64,000 nt of DNA from Polytrichum commune. Taxonomy: Eukaryota > Streptophyta > Polytrichopsida > Polytrichales > Polytrichaceae. Numbering within the stretch: the stretch's first letter is position 1; each line of letters opens with the position of its first letter. The stretch covers positions 53,149,554 through 53,213,553 of the forward strand of contig OX485803.1 in assembly GCA_950295325.1 (NCBI GenBank), in the 5' to 3' direction. Both the position numbers and the translations under genes were made by a program. The notes under the pieces are model-generated. The model saw only the letters and a list, made by a program, of their open reading frames with translations, was not told the origin of the DNA and ran no database searches. Below are positions 49,092 to 61,228 of this stretch, in pieces.

Positions 49092-50756
49092 CCGTAGCAC
49101 CATAGCTGGTTCGTGCACCTCAAAATGAATATTTATTTATTTTTTTGAAAAATAAGGTTCGTCAACGAAAAATATAATTTATGCAATTTTGTCAATCCTA
49201 TGATTTTAAAAAGATTAATTCGTTTTTTCGTTAAGATCCAGCAGTTGTGCAAGTAGGTTGTTGTTTTTTTCATTCATTCGTGGCGGCTTCTTGGCCTTAG
49301 ACCTAAGTATCCACCTTAACTTTACTTAGTGCGGCTCTTGTTCGTCTTTGCACAATGTATGACATTGTTAGGTCTTTTGTATGTATTTGCACTTTGATAT
49401 GTGTGAGAAGAGTGTTAGAAATGGCACCAAAACAATGACGGGATTAATTTCAATCACAACACAAATGCAAAAGAAAACCTTCTACACCCTCTCTGCATGT
49501 CTACCTTAAAGAGACTAAAGAGAAACAATCCATAAAGAAGAAAAAGCTTGCACATAACGAACTTCTCAATCCTGCTGCAGTAGGGACACTCATGAAGCGT
49601 ACCTGTAGTCTTTGATGGATGCACTGATCAACACAGATAGCCAGTCCTTCTAAACATCAACTTCAAGAACATAGACAACATTTTTTGGTCAAAAGTAGCG
49701 AACACAAGATTTAGTACAGTTGGAAACTATTTATTTCTCAAAACTCAAGAAGTAATCTGCCACTCCTAAGCAACGCATACTAATTAGAGTAGGAATAGTC
49801 AACGACATCATAATCTACAATTTCATATGTTTCAGTAATCAGACTGATAGTGTTTATCAACAGCAATAGAAACTTCCCAAGTGCACATCATGCCTTTGGG
49901 GAAGACAACCAACTCACCTGCCCCAAACTCAACAAAGTCCGATGATCCTTCAGATTGTGAAGAGCTGAGAAGCTGAGAAGGATCATCGGATCATCTGCCG
50001 CAGAGAGGGGGAAAAAAATCAAACATCACATTACAGGAACTACAATCGAAGGCTTAAATCGTGAAAGACAGTTAATTGACATCTAGAAGGCTCTTACAAA
50101 AACAATATCAAGAAAAAACACCCACACAAGTATGTCACAAGGGACAACTACACAAACTTGCAAAATTTCAGTAACGTAAATGCCCAACATGAGCACACAC
50201 AGACTAAAAACAAACGTGCAAACATGATTACATTGCAGGAAACAAACTTACAGAAGAACACACAAAAAAACAAGGATGCAAGCATCCAAAGCTCCACATA
50301 TCTAATCACAACCTAATCCCCTAACGAATGAGAACAACATGATTTGCAAATATAAAAGCATAAAAACGATGGTTAGGTATAGGTTGATAGAGCCGCTCCC
50401 CGTGTAGAAGTCTTTGGGTCTCCTCACCCTCATGAGTCCCTCCTCTATACTTACTAGGCAAGATGAAGGCAAGGCATTTTAAGGGTAGCGTTGGGAAGTG
50501 CTCGGCGTTTTTGTCCCGTGACTTGAGCAACCTCATGAAGTTCGTGAGCAAGGCGCTGAGCCATTAACGCGTAATCATGCAACCTCTTATAACACGTTGA
50601 CGTGGTTGGAGCTTAGAAGAGTCCAAATTTTTCATTATTCGTTTTTTTTTCTAATGCAAATTTTCACTTATTCGTTTGATTCGACTCATAATTTTTGATT
50701 TTTTTCGGTTTTTTATTTGGGAATTATTTTTGCACGAACCAGCTATGGTGCTACGG
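49092..50756. mobile_element. 1.7-kb non-autonomous DNA transposon with TA flanks
   Basis: Starts CCGTAGCACCATAGCTGG (continuing TTCGTGCA) and ends with the exact reverse complement; similarity of the inverted arms continues more weakly for about 150 bp. TA is present directly outside both ends (49090-49091, 50757-50758), as for Tc1/mariner-type elements or simply by chance. The interior holds a hairpin at 49939-49990 and no substantial ORF. Confidence 0.72.
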
Positions 50757-50758
50757 TA

Positions 50759-53700
50759 TGTTACATTTCAAGAGTTATGCAGTGCTATTGCTATTGCTAT
50801 TTAATGAGTATGTAATATTTACCAAGCAAAGTCATTTATGTTTTATAAAGTCCGAACAACCTATTGATCTTTTGGTAGTAAAAATTAAGTTTCTAAGTGG
50901 GATGATAGTGGGATGATATTGCACTGTGTAACTCCGAACAATAACATGTACTAGAGTAGAGGTGCCCATAACCAAATATTTAAGAGATTCAACGTCAAAT
51001 TTGGAGAATCATAAGGTAGTGCAATTTTTTCCATGTGGGAAGATAGAAATTTAGAAGAACTGCAAAATGTTTGGTAATTTTACTCCTTGAATTGAATTTA
51101 TTGTGATTTTTGAAGCCCAAAGTTGGCTCACACATATTACCAATGTCTAGAGTCTACCATAACCGCTTATTTTAACCACTCATTCTTCCTCACTTTAGCA
51201 CTCAAAACAAAGACATGTGTCATGGCACTATTGGGTCCATCTTGATCAAAATTAAGTCCGAGCATGATTAAAAATTCAATCCCAGCCTAATCGAAATTGT
51301 AGTACCCTATAAATTGCCGATGGGGTCCTGATCGGGAATAGCTGCCTCTACTATAATTGGGATAATCAGTGTAGTCCTAACTTCGTGAACCAAACAACAA
51401 GAAGGTTGTAGACTTGGTTAATTTGAGTACTCACTTACAATCATCTTGAACTGAGGTTGTGTAATAAATCATGGGCATTCACAACTCTCTTTCCAAGATA
51501 AAGCCACAAGCACAAGCATAACCATATGCAAAGTGGTTTTTGACCATGTGCAACAATGGGGGAAGAAGGAAATTATTGTATGCAAGGATACCTCTCGTTC
51601 ATCCAACATTAAAACCTTGAAATAGTATGCAACCTAGATCTTCTTTATTTTCATCCAATTCGACATCGGAATTAGTTCTAAGAGTCCCAACCTAGTCTAC
51701 TAGAGATCATTTCAGATGAATCGGCCACAAATCTATAGCATGCCAAGTATTTATGTTGGATGGATGAGAGGTATGCTCGTATACATTAATTCCATGTCTC
51801 TCCCAACAATGTTGAGTCACTTGAAAATGGTTTGGTCTTATTTTGTACGAGTGATTCGGGACTATGTCACATCAAATAAGTAAAGGTACAAAGGAGTTTG
51901 GACGGTGGAGTTGTTGGATGTCCAAATCACGTGCCAAATCAAAAGTAACATAGTATTCGTGCAAACGTCACATTCACATGTGATGTTTTCTTTTTCAAGG
52001 CCGACTCAGTTTTTAGTATTGTGAAATGTACTTAAACTTTGAAAAAAACTATACTTGGCAAAACCTACCTCCAAAGACCAATTCAAGTTGGCCTTCCTTG
52101 CATTTGAGATAACGACATATATGATATTTCTAGGTGCCATGTGATGTTTTCACGAATACCATGTTAGGTGTGGTTTGTACAAGCAAGTAGAGCTTTTAAT
52201 CTATTTATCTAAGATAGCCTATAGGCTAGAGCGACAAGCGTGAAAAGAGTTATTGACTTAACTTGCAAACCTCTTTTGGAGTTGTTAAGAATTCAAGTTA
52301 CATGAGCCCCCCTTGTGAAAGGAAGGCATTAACCCACGGGGGGGCTGACTCATGAGGGGGGTATGTATGCCCCATGTGACTGAGGGGTATTTTGATGTAG
52401 AGGGGATATGAAATAAACAATTGCATTACCTAATTTTTAATTAGTGATGTTTTAGAATGTCATACCATTACTTAGAAGTGAGGGAGGATAACAATACTTT
52501 ATACCATTCTTTTGTTATAATAAAAACAAGTTTGTGTAAGGGATAAATGAAAAGAACACCAGTTGCACCAATCATCACAAATATAAGCCTACTCAAATGA
52601 TCAATCATCACAAATGAGAGAGAGAGAGATCACCGTACCCAAACGATAAAGAACCTTCACATAGCAATGGATGCATAACTTGCATTCACATAGTATCCAT
52701 TTTTCATTCATCCACACATGGTGTACTACAAGGTGTAGAGTACATTTTTTTAATATGAAGTATAATTACATTTAAAACAATAGAATTGGCTATATAATGC
52801 ATAAAAATTCATTTATTATACAATTCCTTATATTTTAGACAAGAATTCCCCTCCCCTAAAGTTTAAATTTTTTCGACTTGATGAATAAAGCACACAATAC
52901 CTTTGGCTGCACATTGTTTGAAAATGTTTGATAAGTCACCCCCTAGGCATTAACCCTATAATGATACACGCCCACAACTCCCTCTCACATTTATGGGACA
53001 AATAGGCTCAAAGAGCACACTAGTAAAAATATTCTTATGTGCCCCGCCACTCCATGGCCATACATCTAGGGCCACACCTAACCATGTCTCAGGATATTTG
53101 AAAGGCACTTAAGGCATGTGAGTGTTATTTGGTTCATTTTTCATGTTCTCCAACTTCTACTTGTACACAACATAACTCATATTGCATTAGTAAATCTATG
53201 AAATCACCAAACCACATACCAATCAAATGTAGGAGGTCCAATGAAGAAAACAAGGCACTTAAGACCCATCCATGTTATAATGGCCCCCTCCTTCATGAGG
53301 CCTTGGGGCTTCCTTTGGGATACCTGGCCACATGCTCACCCCACTCATGCTCATCTCTTTATGAACCAAGGTAACTCAAGGCAAGCATGGCACCCTAAGT
53401 AATCAAACATTTGAGATATTGTGTACAAGGGCACAAGCACGGTCAAGTACACTAGCAACTCCATTACCCTCCATAGGTTTAACTGAAAGTGATTCAAAAT
53501 TATAATATACTAAGTTTGAAAATTGTGAAGGAAAAAATCATAAAAATTCAAAAAACACATTAATCCGCAAAACCGAGTAATTTACGTTGCCAATTTTTTT
53601 TTTCAAAGAAAAGTCTACATTTTTAGAAGGTTGTGCAAGTAGTGTGCAAGTAGATATTTGGAACATGCAATTGTCTAGAATTGTTTTTAAATGATTAATT

Positions 53701-54049
53701 TTTTCAAAATTGATATATATATATATATATATATATGTTTTGTTTTGGTGTAATGGCACCCTCAAGTTTATAACAAATTCCCAACTTCAATATATTAAAG
53801 GTCATGAAATCTATGTCTAAAACCTAAATTTAAGCCATTACCTTTTGAGCAGTACTTTCAATGATAAGCTTTGAAGATCTCATCTTCATTTCTATATTTG
53901 AGTACCTAACACAACAATAAAGGGCGCCATGACAAAAAAAACTAATTTAAACAACGTTGTGCTACTACTTTTAGGCGTTTGACCAAAAAAATTATGGTTT
54001 TAGTATACCACAACACTTTTTCCATATACTTAACCGTGCTTGCTCCCAC
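50759..54049. other. Intergenic DNA
   Basis: No supported gene. Partial R2 repeat near 53,110-53,290, GA run near 52,617-52,630, and an AT microsatellite at about 53,713-53,738. Confidence 0.55.
53713..53738. repeat. AT microsatellite
   Basis: About thirteen TA units. Confidence 0.9.
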
Positions 54050-54420
54050 AAGGTATGTGAGTGTTATTTGGTTCATGTTTCAGATTTTCCAATTTTTATT
54101 GATTATATTTACACAATGAAGCATTTGTTCCATTACCAAATCTATGATGAAACATCATCGAAAATTGGATTGAAAATCAAGCCTACCCTGACATATTTAC
54201 AGTCATTGAAAATGCATGTTTGTTGAATCATTCATTAACCGAATGCATAGGTCTTTGCAATTGTGTTCACTATTGAGTGTGGAGACTTAATAAATCCTAA
54301 AGATGTAGTCCAATCCCTTTTAAACATGTGCCTTTATGGTGTTTGTTTTTTGATCCTCATTGAATCACACACCAATTAAATATGGGTGTCTAATTAAGAA
54401 AGGTAACCAATTAATATCTG
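54050..54420 (+). repeat. Dispersed repeat R2, copy 1
   Basis: Matches 62,540-62,915 along its length: 'TTTACACAAT', 'GTGTTCACTATTGAGTGT', 'AGTCCAATC', 'AACATGTG'. A fragment lies near 28,130-28,230. No coding capacity. Confidence 0.55.
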
Positions 54421-55740
54421 CATTATACCTCAAATCTTAACTCATAAGGGCCCTCTCCTTGTTATATAATGAATATCCAATTGCATGCTCTTTTAGACTC
54501 TTTTTTTGCATATATGTCTTATAGTAAGACATTAGCACATGCTACTATAAATAGTCTTATTAGTGTGGGTATTGAACTAATGTGGAAATAATTAAAGTGG
54601 GTTTCCTTAATTGTCTAGTTGTGGTAAATATAACGTAGACCCAAGTTATCAAGTCTTCCCACAACAAGACATGGAGACTTCCAAGCAGAAGGACAAAGTT
54701 TGATGGCAACATGGTTCAAGGAAAAAAAAAACAACATAAAAAAAAACAATCACCCATATTAGTTTCCTAGAAAAAAAATTTAACATGATCCACATAGATC
54801 TAAAAAACCAAAGAATTGGTGTAGTTTGATAAACAATGTGGTTGCCTTTGATTTTCATTATAAGAGTTAATTTGGGTTACAGAATAATTATTATGACCCA
54901 CACTAATAGGACTATTATTCAATGTAGTTCCTATTCTAACTTAAAAAAATTCCTTGTACATATTATAATTTTTTTTTTGAATATGTAGATTTACTTACTA
55001 CATGCTGATGGTTCTAACTCCTAAGTCTCCAAGAGGCCCAATCTGGTAATTTGTGGAGTTACCTTGGATATACAAACCTAGTATTTTACAACTTCAATAA
55101 ACATCATTTGTCAAACTTCAAATTTTACAAGTTCACTAATTAAACTTAACCTTGATGATACCAAGTTCACATTTTACCTATGAATTTACTTGATTATATA
55201 AACTCACTTTTTCAACTTACCTTTCCTAAAGATTATGAACTTGTAAAAGCCTCAAGGTGATACGTTGCGAACTTAATCCAAGTAATGCCACTATTATTGT
55301 CCGATTAAGTGTGCCTTGCTTGCCTTGAGTTACCTTGGTTCATAAAAAGACCATAAGTGGGTGAGCCTATGGCCAAGCACCCAAAACAAAGTCCCAAGGG
55401 AGAGAGAGGGAATTATTGCACATGAGCATATCCTCTTATCCATCCAATAATACAAAAACTTGATTCTTTATAGGTTTGTGGTCGATTCATCTCAAATGAC
55501 TTGAACTAGACTAATACATGGTCTTAAAGGTTGATTATGGCGGTAAAGACCTAAAATTAGTAACTAAAACTAGGTTACATACTATTTTAGGGATTTTATG
55601 TTGGATGAATGAGAGGTACGCTCATATGTGATACTTCCCTTTCTCTAGCCCCAAGGCCTCACAAGGAGGGAGCCACTTGGGGCCCCACCATATGTGGCCT
55701 TCACTTATCCCAAGGGCCAAGGCCCTAACCATACCACACC

Positions 55741-55905
55741 AATGAACGGCGAGAACCGACTGCTAGTTACAAATGATTCACCATCTAAGTTTGAGAAATA
55801 ACCGGTTCAAACTGAAGACTTTAGGAAAAATACCGATCCATTTGGACTATTTTACAGAATAATCCTCAATCTAATAAACAAAACGGAAAGATCACAGCAT
55901 GTAAC
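55741..55905 (+). repeat. Repeat R1, left part, interrupted by element B
   Basis: Matches R1 up to GCATGTAACC and then stops where the B palindrome array begins. The missing R1 sequence (CGTTGGGCTTG, AAACACTAGGATCTCGAC, ATGCCCAAA) resumes at 61,230 after the MITE, which shows that element B and the MITE lie inside an R1 copy. Confidence 0.65.
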
Positions 55906-55940
55906 CACACTTGGCGGGTTTCAGTCTGACCCTTGTGAGG

Positions 55941-57117
55941 TTTGGGTCGGTCGACCCAAACCCCTCCACTAGTGTGGGCGGGTTCTAGTCTGACCATTCT
56001 GAGGTTTGGGTCGATCGACCCAAACCCCTCCACTAGTGTGGGCGGGTTCTAGTCTCACCCTTGTGAGGTTTGGGTCGGTCGACCCAAACCCCTTCACTAG
56101 TGTTGGGGGGGGGGGGGGGGTCTAGCCTGACCCTTGTGAGGTTTGGGTCGATCGACCCAAACCCCTTCACTAGTGTTGGGGGGGGGGGGGTCTAGTCTGA
56201 CCCTTGTGAGGTTTGGGTCGGTCGACCCAAACCCCTTCACTAGTGTTTGGGGGGGGGGGGTCTAGTTTGACCCTTGTGAGGTTTGGGTCGGTCGACCCAA
56301 ACCCCTTCACTAGTGTTTGGGGGGGGGGGGTCTAGTTTGACCCTTGTGAGGTTTGGGTCGGTCGACCCAAACCCCTTCACTAGTGTTGGGGGGGGGGGTC
56401 TAGTCTGACCCTTCTGAGATTTGGGTCGGTCGACCCAAACCCCTACCCCACTATGGGCGTTTATCGTAAAACCTTTCAGAAGGTTTGGGTCGGTCGACCC
56501 AAACTTTTTCGCACATCGTGAACGAATTGTTAATGGCCCTTACCCAAGGTACTCAGAAGGTTTGGGCGGACAGAGTAGGAACCTTATCCCATCATATGTA
56601 ATGTTTGGGTCGAGCGACCCAAACCTCATCCCAGTGTGGGTGGATTTACACTGTGAAAGTTTGGGTCGACCGACCCAAACCCTTTCCCAGTGTGGGTGGA
56701 CTTACCCTGTGAAAGTTTGGGTCGACCGACCCAAACCCCTTCCGAGTGTGGTGGGTTTACCCTGTGAAAGTTTGGGTCGGTCGACCCAAACCCCTTCCCA
56801 GTGTGGATGGATTTAGCCTGTGAAAGTTTGGGTCAACCGACCCAAACCCCTATCCAGTGTGGGTGGATTAACCCCGTCAAAGATTGGGTCGGTCGACCCA
56901 ACCCCTTCCCCAGTTTCGGAGGTTGTAGTTGACCATGACAAGGATTGGGTCGGTCGACCCAAAATTTTCCCCACAGCGTGATGGAATTCTAAATGGCCCT
57001 CAACCCATCATTGTACAAGGTTTGAGTCGGTCGACCGGAACCCGACCCTATCCCACGGGCAAGGTGTGGATGGCCCTCAATCCCTGGTGCCACAGGGTTT
57101 AGGTCGGCCGACCCAAA
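55941..57117. promoter_or_regulatory. B-type palindrome array upstream of the element B gene
   Basis: About 19 copies of TTTGGGTCGNNCGACCCAAA, starting at 55941, 56005, 56069, 56142, 56212, 56282, 56352, 56420, 56484, 56604, 56660, 56716, 56771, and degenerate ones near 56827, 56883, 56944, 57021 and 57098; a half-site remains at 56571. Centres include GT, AT, AC and AG. The first eight lie in 63-73-bp tandem units with G runs of up to about 18; later ones are 55-75 bp apart in less similar sequence. The array ends about 200 bp before the start codon. Confidence 0.88.
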
Positions 57118-57318
57118 CTCCCACCCAAAATATTTTGTGGAACATTTTGTGGACTGGCGCATAGTATTGGGAGCTCACATTGCATTTGTGTTGCAAATGT
57201 CTTGATCCTCAGTGTCCCCATTTATCGTGATGTTTTGCATTTTCCAATATTTGATTTTTTTGGACCCTTACGTTGTGTCCATGTTTGTTGAGGTTTCATG
57301 TGCATTTGTGTAGGCGCA

Positions 57319-60300
57319 ATGGAGGGAGTTGGTGGAAGAGGGGATTCCTTCTCTGAAGACATGGGCAGCACCCAATCTCTGTCTGGGGATGACCTAGACA
57401 TTGTCGGGGAGGATAGTTTTGATGACAGTGCAGATGAAGGTCATTTGGGGAGTCCTTCGCCATTTGACCCTTTTTGCCCCATTGTGGAATGTGCGGGGCT
57501 TTCACGAGCTTCATGGGTGAATTTGGATGTGGTACTTGTTAATGACAGTGGAGTTGCTGTGGCGGAGGGTATTTGTCGTAACACACATCCACAAGATTGC
57601 ATTGATGAACACTCCCTTGGCACCGAGGACGTTGGAGTTGTTATATTAGAATCACTTGTACATTCGGAAGTCAATCCAACTCATAGGTTCTCGTTGCGAA
57701 GGTGGCCGTTGAGGAATGTGACAATTGAGGGGGTTAGTTTGCGCGACCATGAGCGACGACACGTCCAAATCCAACAGGAGCTCCAAGCAAACATTCGGCC
57801 ACGCAAAGGCCTTCGGAAGTACGAAACATTGACACGTCCTACTCCGTCTGCAAATAAGTGTAAACGTCAAAGGTTGCTCTGTGAGGAGTCTATTAGAGAA
57901 GTTGCTACGAAGGATTGTTGTGTACATCGTTGTTGCCAATTGTTCCCAAGAGATAAATTGAAGGCCATCCGTGAAGAAATGTGGCTTGGAAATTTCCGTC
58001 TAAGATCCACCAAAAAACTTGATGTCCATAGGGCGATACATGTGAACGGAGCGGGTCGCAAGGTCATCACCCTTGAGAGCATAGACGTGTGTTGTACGGC
58101 ATGGTACACCATTCACGGTGTGTCGAAAGCGGAATTTTATACACAAGCCGCGTATGCCAATGAAGGCCGCCGTGCCCGTCACCATGGGAACACGGGCTTA
58201 AAGAAACCAAGAGAAGCAACGAGACAAGCAACAGCCACTCTGGCAACCATCATTGTCCCCCTTGCCGATGCAATGCCGCACAAAACACGGACACTCGCAA
58301 CCGGTGAAAAGGTTGTGGAGAAGGTTCTTCCTACAGGCACGAAATATAAAGACATATTGTTGGACGTAAACGCAGTTGGCGAGAAGGCCGGGTTGGACCC
58401 TATTTCGTTGTCGAAACTGAGTGCTATCAAAAAATCTCACTTTAGCGAATACATCACAAAAAGACGAGGCGACAAATTTGCCCGTTGTTCCAAATGCGAA
58501 AAGTTGAAACGCCTTCGAGATGCACACACGATGGGGACAGAGTCCTATGCCACACATCAAATGAACTATTTCAAGCATGTGAACATGCAAGAGGCACACC
58601 GTAATGATTACTACACAAATAGAGCTTTGTCCATCTCCAGGCCTTTGGAAGTCCTTACAATCATTCATGACAAAATGGACCATGCCAAAACAGCCTCACC
58701 ATGTTTTGCAAATCGAATAAAAGCCACGGACGGCCTTTTTAAGCTTCCTGTTTCGGTTACAGGTGATTTTGATAACAATTGCATTGCATTACCTAAACAC
58801 AAATTTGTGCGTTTAGGTTTGTACTTGGGGCCATACATGTACACCATGTGAATTTTTTGGTGTTATAGTTGAATATTAAACCATTGGGTTGTCTTTGCAG
58901 GAATGATTGCACATGGGCATGGAGATGTCAAGTATGCTCATTATGCTCTTGATTTGTATCCGGGGGATTCAAACCACACGATAGGGTCATTTGCAAAGCT
59001 TTTACGTGATTTGGAGAAACCGCCGTCCTATTCATCAAGATTGCTATTTGAAAACTCGGGATCAACACCTCTATATGAAGCGGTCTTGGATGGAAGAGAT
59101 GTATGCGTGCACTCATTGCCGGAGCCACCAAGTGAAGATGTGATTGCCAAGAATTTGCCCCCAACTCTGCGTGTCCAATTGGACAATTGTGCGAAGGACA
59201 ATAAAAGTAGATATGTTTTTGCATATTGGTCGTTGTTGGTTGCGAAAGGCATTTTCAAGGAGGTTTTTGTGTCCTTTCTATTGGTAGGCCACACGCACGA
59301 TGATATTGATGCGTCCTTTGGGCGGTGGAGCATGAAGTTGCGCGAGGAGGATTTTCCAACAATCCCATTGTTGATGAAGTCGTACATGGATTTGGAGAAC
59401 ATTCCCGTCATCCCACATATGATTGAGGAGGTTCCAGACTTCAAGGCATTTATAGAACCGTATATTCGAAGCGGAGCTCACCGATTGATCGGGCATACGA
59501 AGGCACAACAATTTCGGTTCTACGTGCGTGACGATGGTGTCCCCGCCATGCAATACAAGTTGTTGTGCACATCACAAGACTGGAGCCCGCCGGAGGGTCT
59601 CCTTGTATGGCGTGTTGATGGGGAAGGAAGGACGATGTTGCCTGACGGAGAGCCTAAGCCTTGCAAACCAATACCCATGAAGAATTTGGAGGACATTTGT
59701 AAAGGCATATCAGGCTTCATACAATATTGGGAGAGTTTGAGGGTAGCGGATGTTGGTGGATCGTGTTGGCTTCGTTACGGAAGTTGGATACAATATTGGA
59801 CACGTGTTCGTGGCGCTTTGGCAAACCTTCATGAAGATACACCCCTTACTTTAAGGCATGGGTTTTGGCCACAAACACGTGTCAATGTACAAGCTTCGGA
59901 GGCTAGTCTTTTGGGAAATGGAGAGGTTCGAGAGGAGTTTGATGTGGACGACCATTACGTGGGGCCTGCTAGTAGTCGTCCGCCACCATCTTTCTGCATT
60001 GCAGTGGATTGTCATGAAGGTTATATGCTCATTTTGCGTCCTGGAGATGAGACATATGCAAAGCCAGTGTGGGTGGCAAGAGCTTTGTCCAAACCAAATT
60101 TTGTAACTTCCAGCCCTCATTTTCGACAAATACAAGTAGAGTACTACCGACCGACATCACGGAATGAAGATGTTGTTCGGCATTATACAGGCTGGGATAC
60201 AAACCCTAACTTTCGGTGGAAGGTGGATTCTGAGCATGGTCCATCTTGGATAGATACAGATTCCATATTCATAGCATGGAAACCACGGAAAAATCATAGT

Positions 60301-60387
60301 GGATCGGTGTCCATCCCTCAAAAGTACATAACTTTTGCAAAAGACAACCTTGCTCGGATCGCAGAAGAAGCAACCCACGTTAAATGA
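57319..60387 (+). CDS. Transposase-like protein of element B (DUF7869-type), intact
   Basis: Exon 1 57319-58762 and exon 2 58901-60387, with an intron at exactly the same place and phase as in the element A gene, give 976 aa. The ATG follows TTTGTGTAG, again acceptor-like. Features: an acidic N terminus, KDCCVHRCCQLF and VCCTAW, FARCSKCEKL, a PLADAMPHKTRTL block, then MIAHGHGD (Asp490), LDNCAKDNK (Asp576) and GHTHDDIDASFGRWS (611-625), followed by a conserved C-terminal region ending in a helix-like FAKDNLARIAEE. No stop or frameshift is seen. Catalytic roles for these Asp residues are inferred from spacing. The family name is from memory. Confidence 0.82.
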
Positions 60388-60890
60388 GAAGTTGGTAGGA
60401 TTGTGTTAGCATGATTATAGTGTAATATGTAATTCGACGAATATATATTACTCATATGTGTGCTCCTCAAACTTGGGGCAAAGTTTGGGTAGAACTTGCG
60501 AATGCTATATTGTTTGGGGTTGGATGAATATTCATTTACTATATTTCAATACAAATGTGAAGTTCATTTTTTTATTAAGTTTGGGACTAAATTGTCCATT
60601 GAAGAAAAATGCATTTATTACATGCACTTTGTATGTTGCAATGTCTATATTTTATTGACCATGCTAATAATATAAACCATTTTATATGTTTATTGGATGA
60701 AACTAGTTTGGAGTGCTCTACCCAAAGTGTTTTTGTTGATGAAGTTGGTGTTGAGTGCTCTACCATATGTGCTTATGTCCACACATAATAGATTTGGGAT
60801 ATTAGAACATATAATATATTTGAGATTGTTCGCAATATAGTTTCGGAACACGGAATGTTGTTTGATCCATATATTAATTTGAGACTAGAG

Positions 60891-60918
60891 AAAGTCTCAA
60901 TTTAACGAATATAGTGTT
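60891..60918 (-). repeat. Right terminal inverted repeat of element B
   Basis: Ends CGAATATAGTGTT, with TTAAAT and TGAGACTTT on the complementary strand inside it. It closely matches both ends of element A. The next bases, ACTAGTAG, belong to the neighbouring MITE. Confidence 0.82.
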
Positions 60919-61228
60919 ACTAGTAGAAAATTATTCTCACAATAATCGTAGCCGATTTCGGCTGCGGCTGTTTTGACCAGCCTGATATGCAGATTTTGTT
61001 TTTTTTGGCTTAGTGACTGAAATTTAGGAATATGGGGGCGTGTAATATACTGTTCGAAAGGTCTTGAAAATACCTTTCCAACGGTATATTACATGGCCCA
61101 GAAGTTTTAAAATTTGAGTCGAAAAATGAAAAAGAAAAATATGTAGTTGTTTAACAACTGCAGATCAGGCTGGTCAAAACAACCGTAATTTCGGCTGCAG
61201 TTTTCTTTGACATAATTTTCTACTAGTG
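60919..61228. mobile_element. MITE with CTAGTAGAAAATTAT ends
   Basis: Left end ACTAGTAGAAAATTAT and right end ATAATTTTCTACTAGTG are inverted repeats. The right end suggests a full terminus CACTAGTAG, so the left copy lacks its first C exactly where element B adjoins. Internal palindromic blocks (CTGCAGATCAGGCTGGTCA, GGAAAGGT..ACCTTTCC-like) are shared with 18512-18750. Non-coding. Confidence 0.75.

Larger units (their letters stand above)
55906..60918 (+). mobile_element. Element B: related transposon, left end lost
   Basis: The right end (60891-60918) has the same terminal repeat as element A, ending CGAATATAGTGTT, with an inner GAGACT...AGTCTC hairpin. No AACACTATATTCG left end was found between 46.6 kb and the gene; the R1 repeat stops at 55,905 directly against a palindrome unit. 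B carries only the DUF7869-type gene and its palindrome array, with no ParB-like/HAD gene. It is either a smaller family member or a left-deleted copy. Confidence 0.65.

Noticed and set aside
54240-54290. Left end of element B (CACTATTG... GGAGACTT)
   Set aside because: The same sequence lies within repeat R2, and the corresponding site in the second R2 copy (about 62,757) has the same context without a transposon, so the likeness is accidental.
56421-56816. 131-codon frame in the B palindrome array
   Set aside because: It is a translation of the palindrome repeats, and corresponding units are not in a constant frame.
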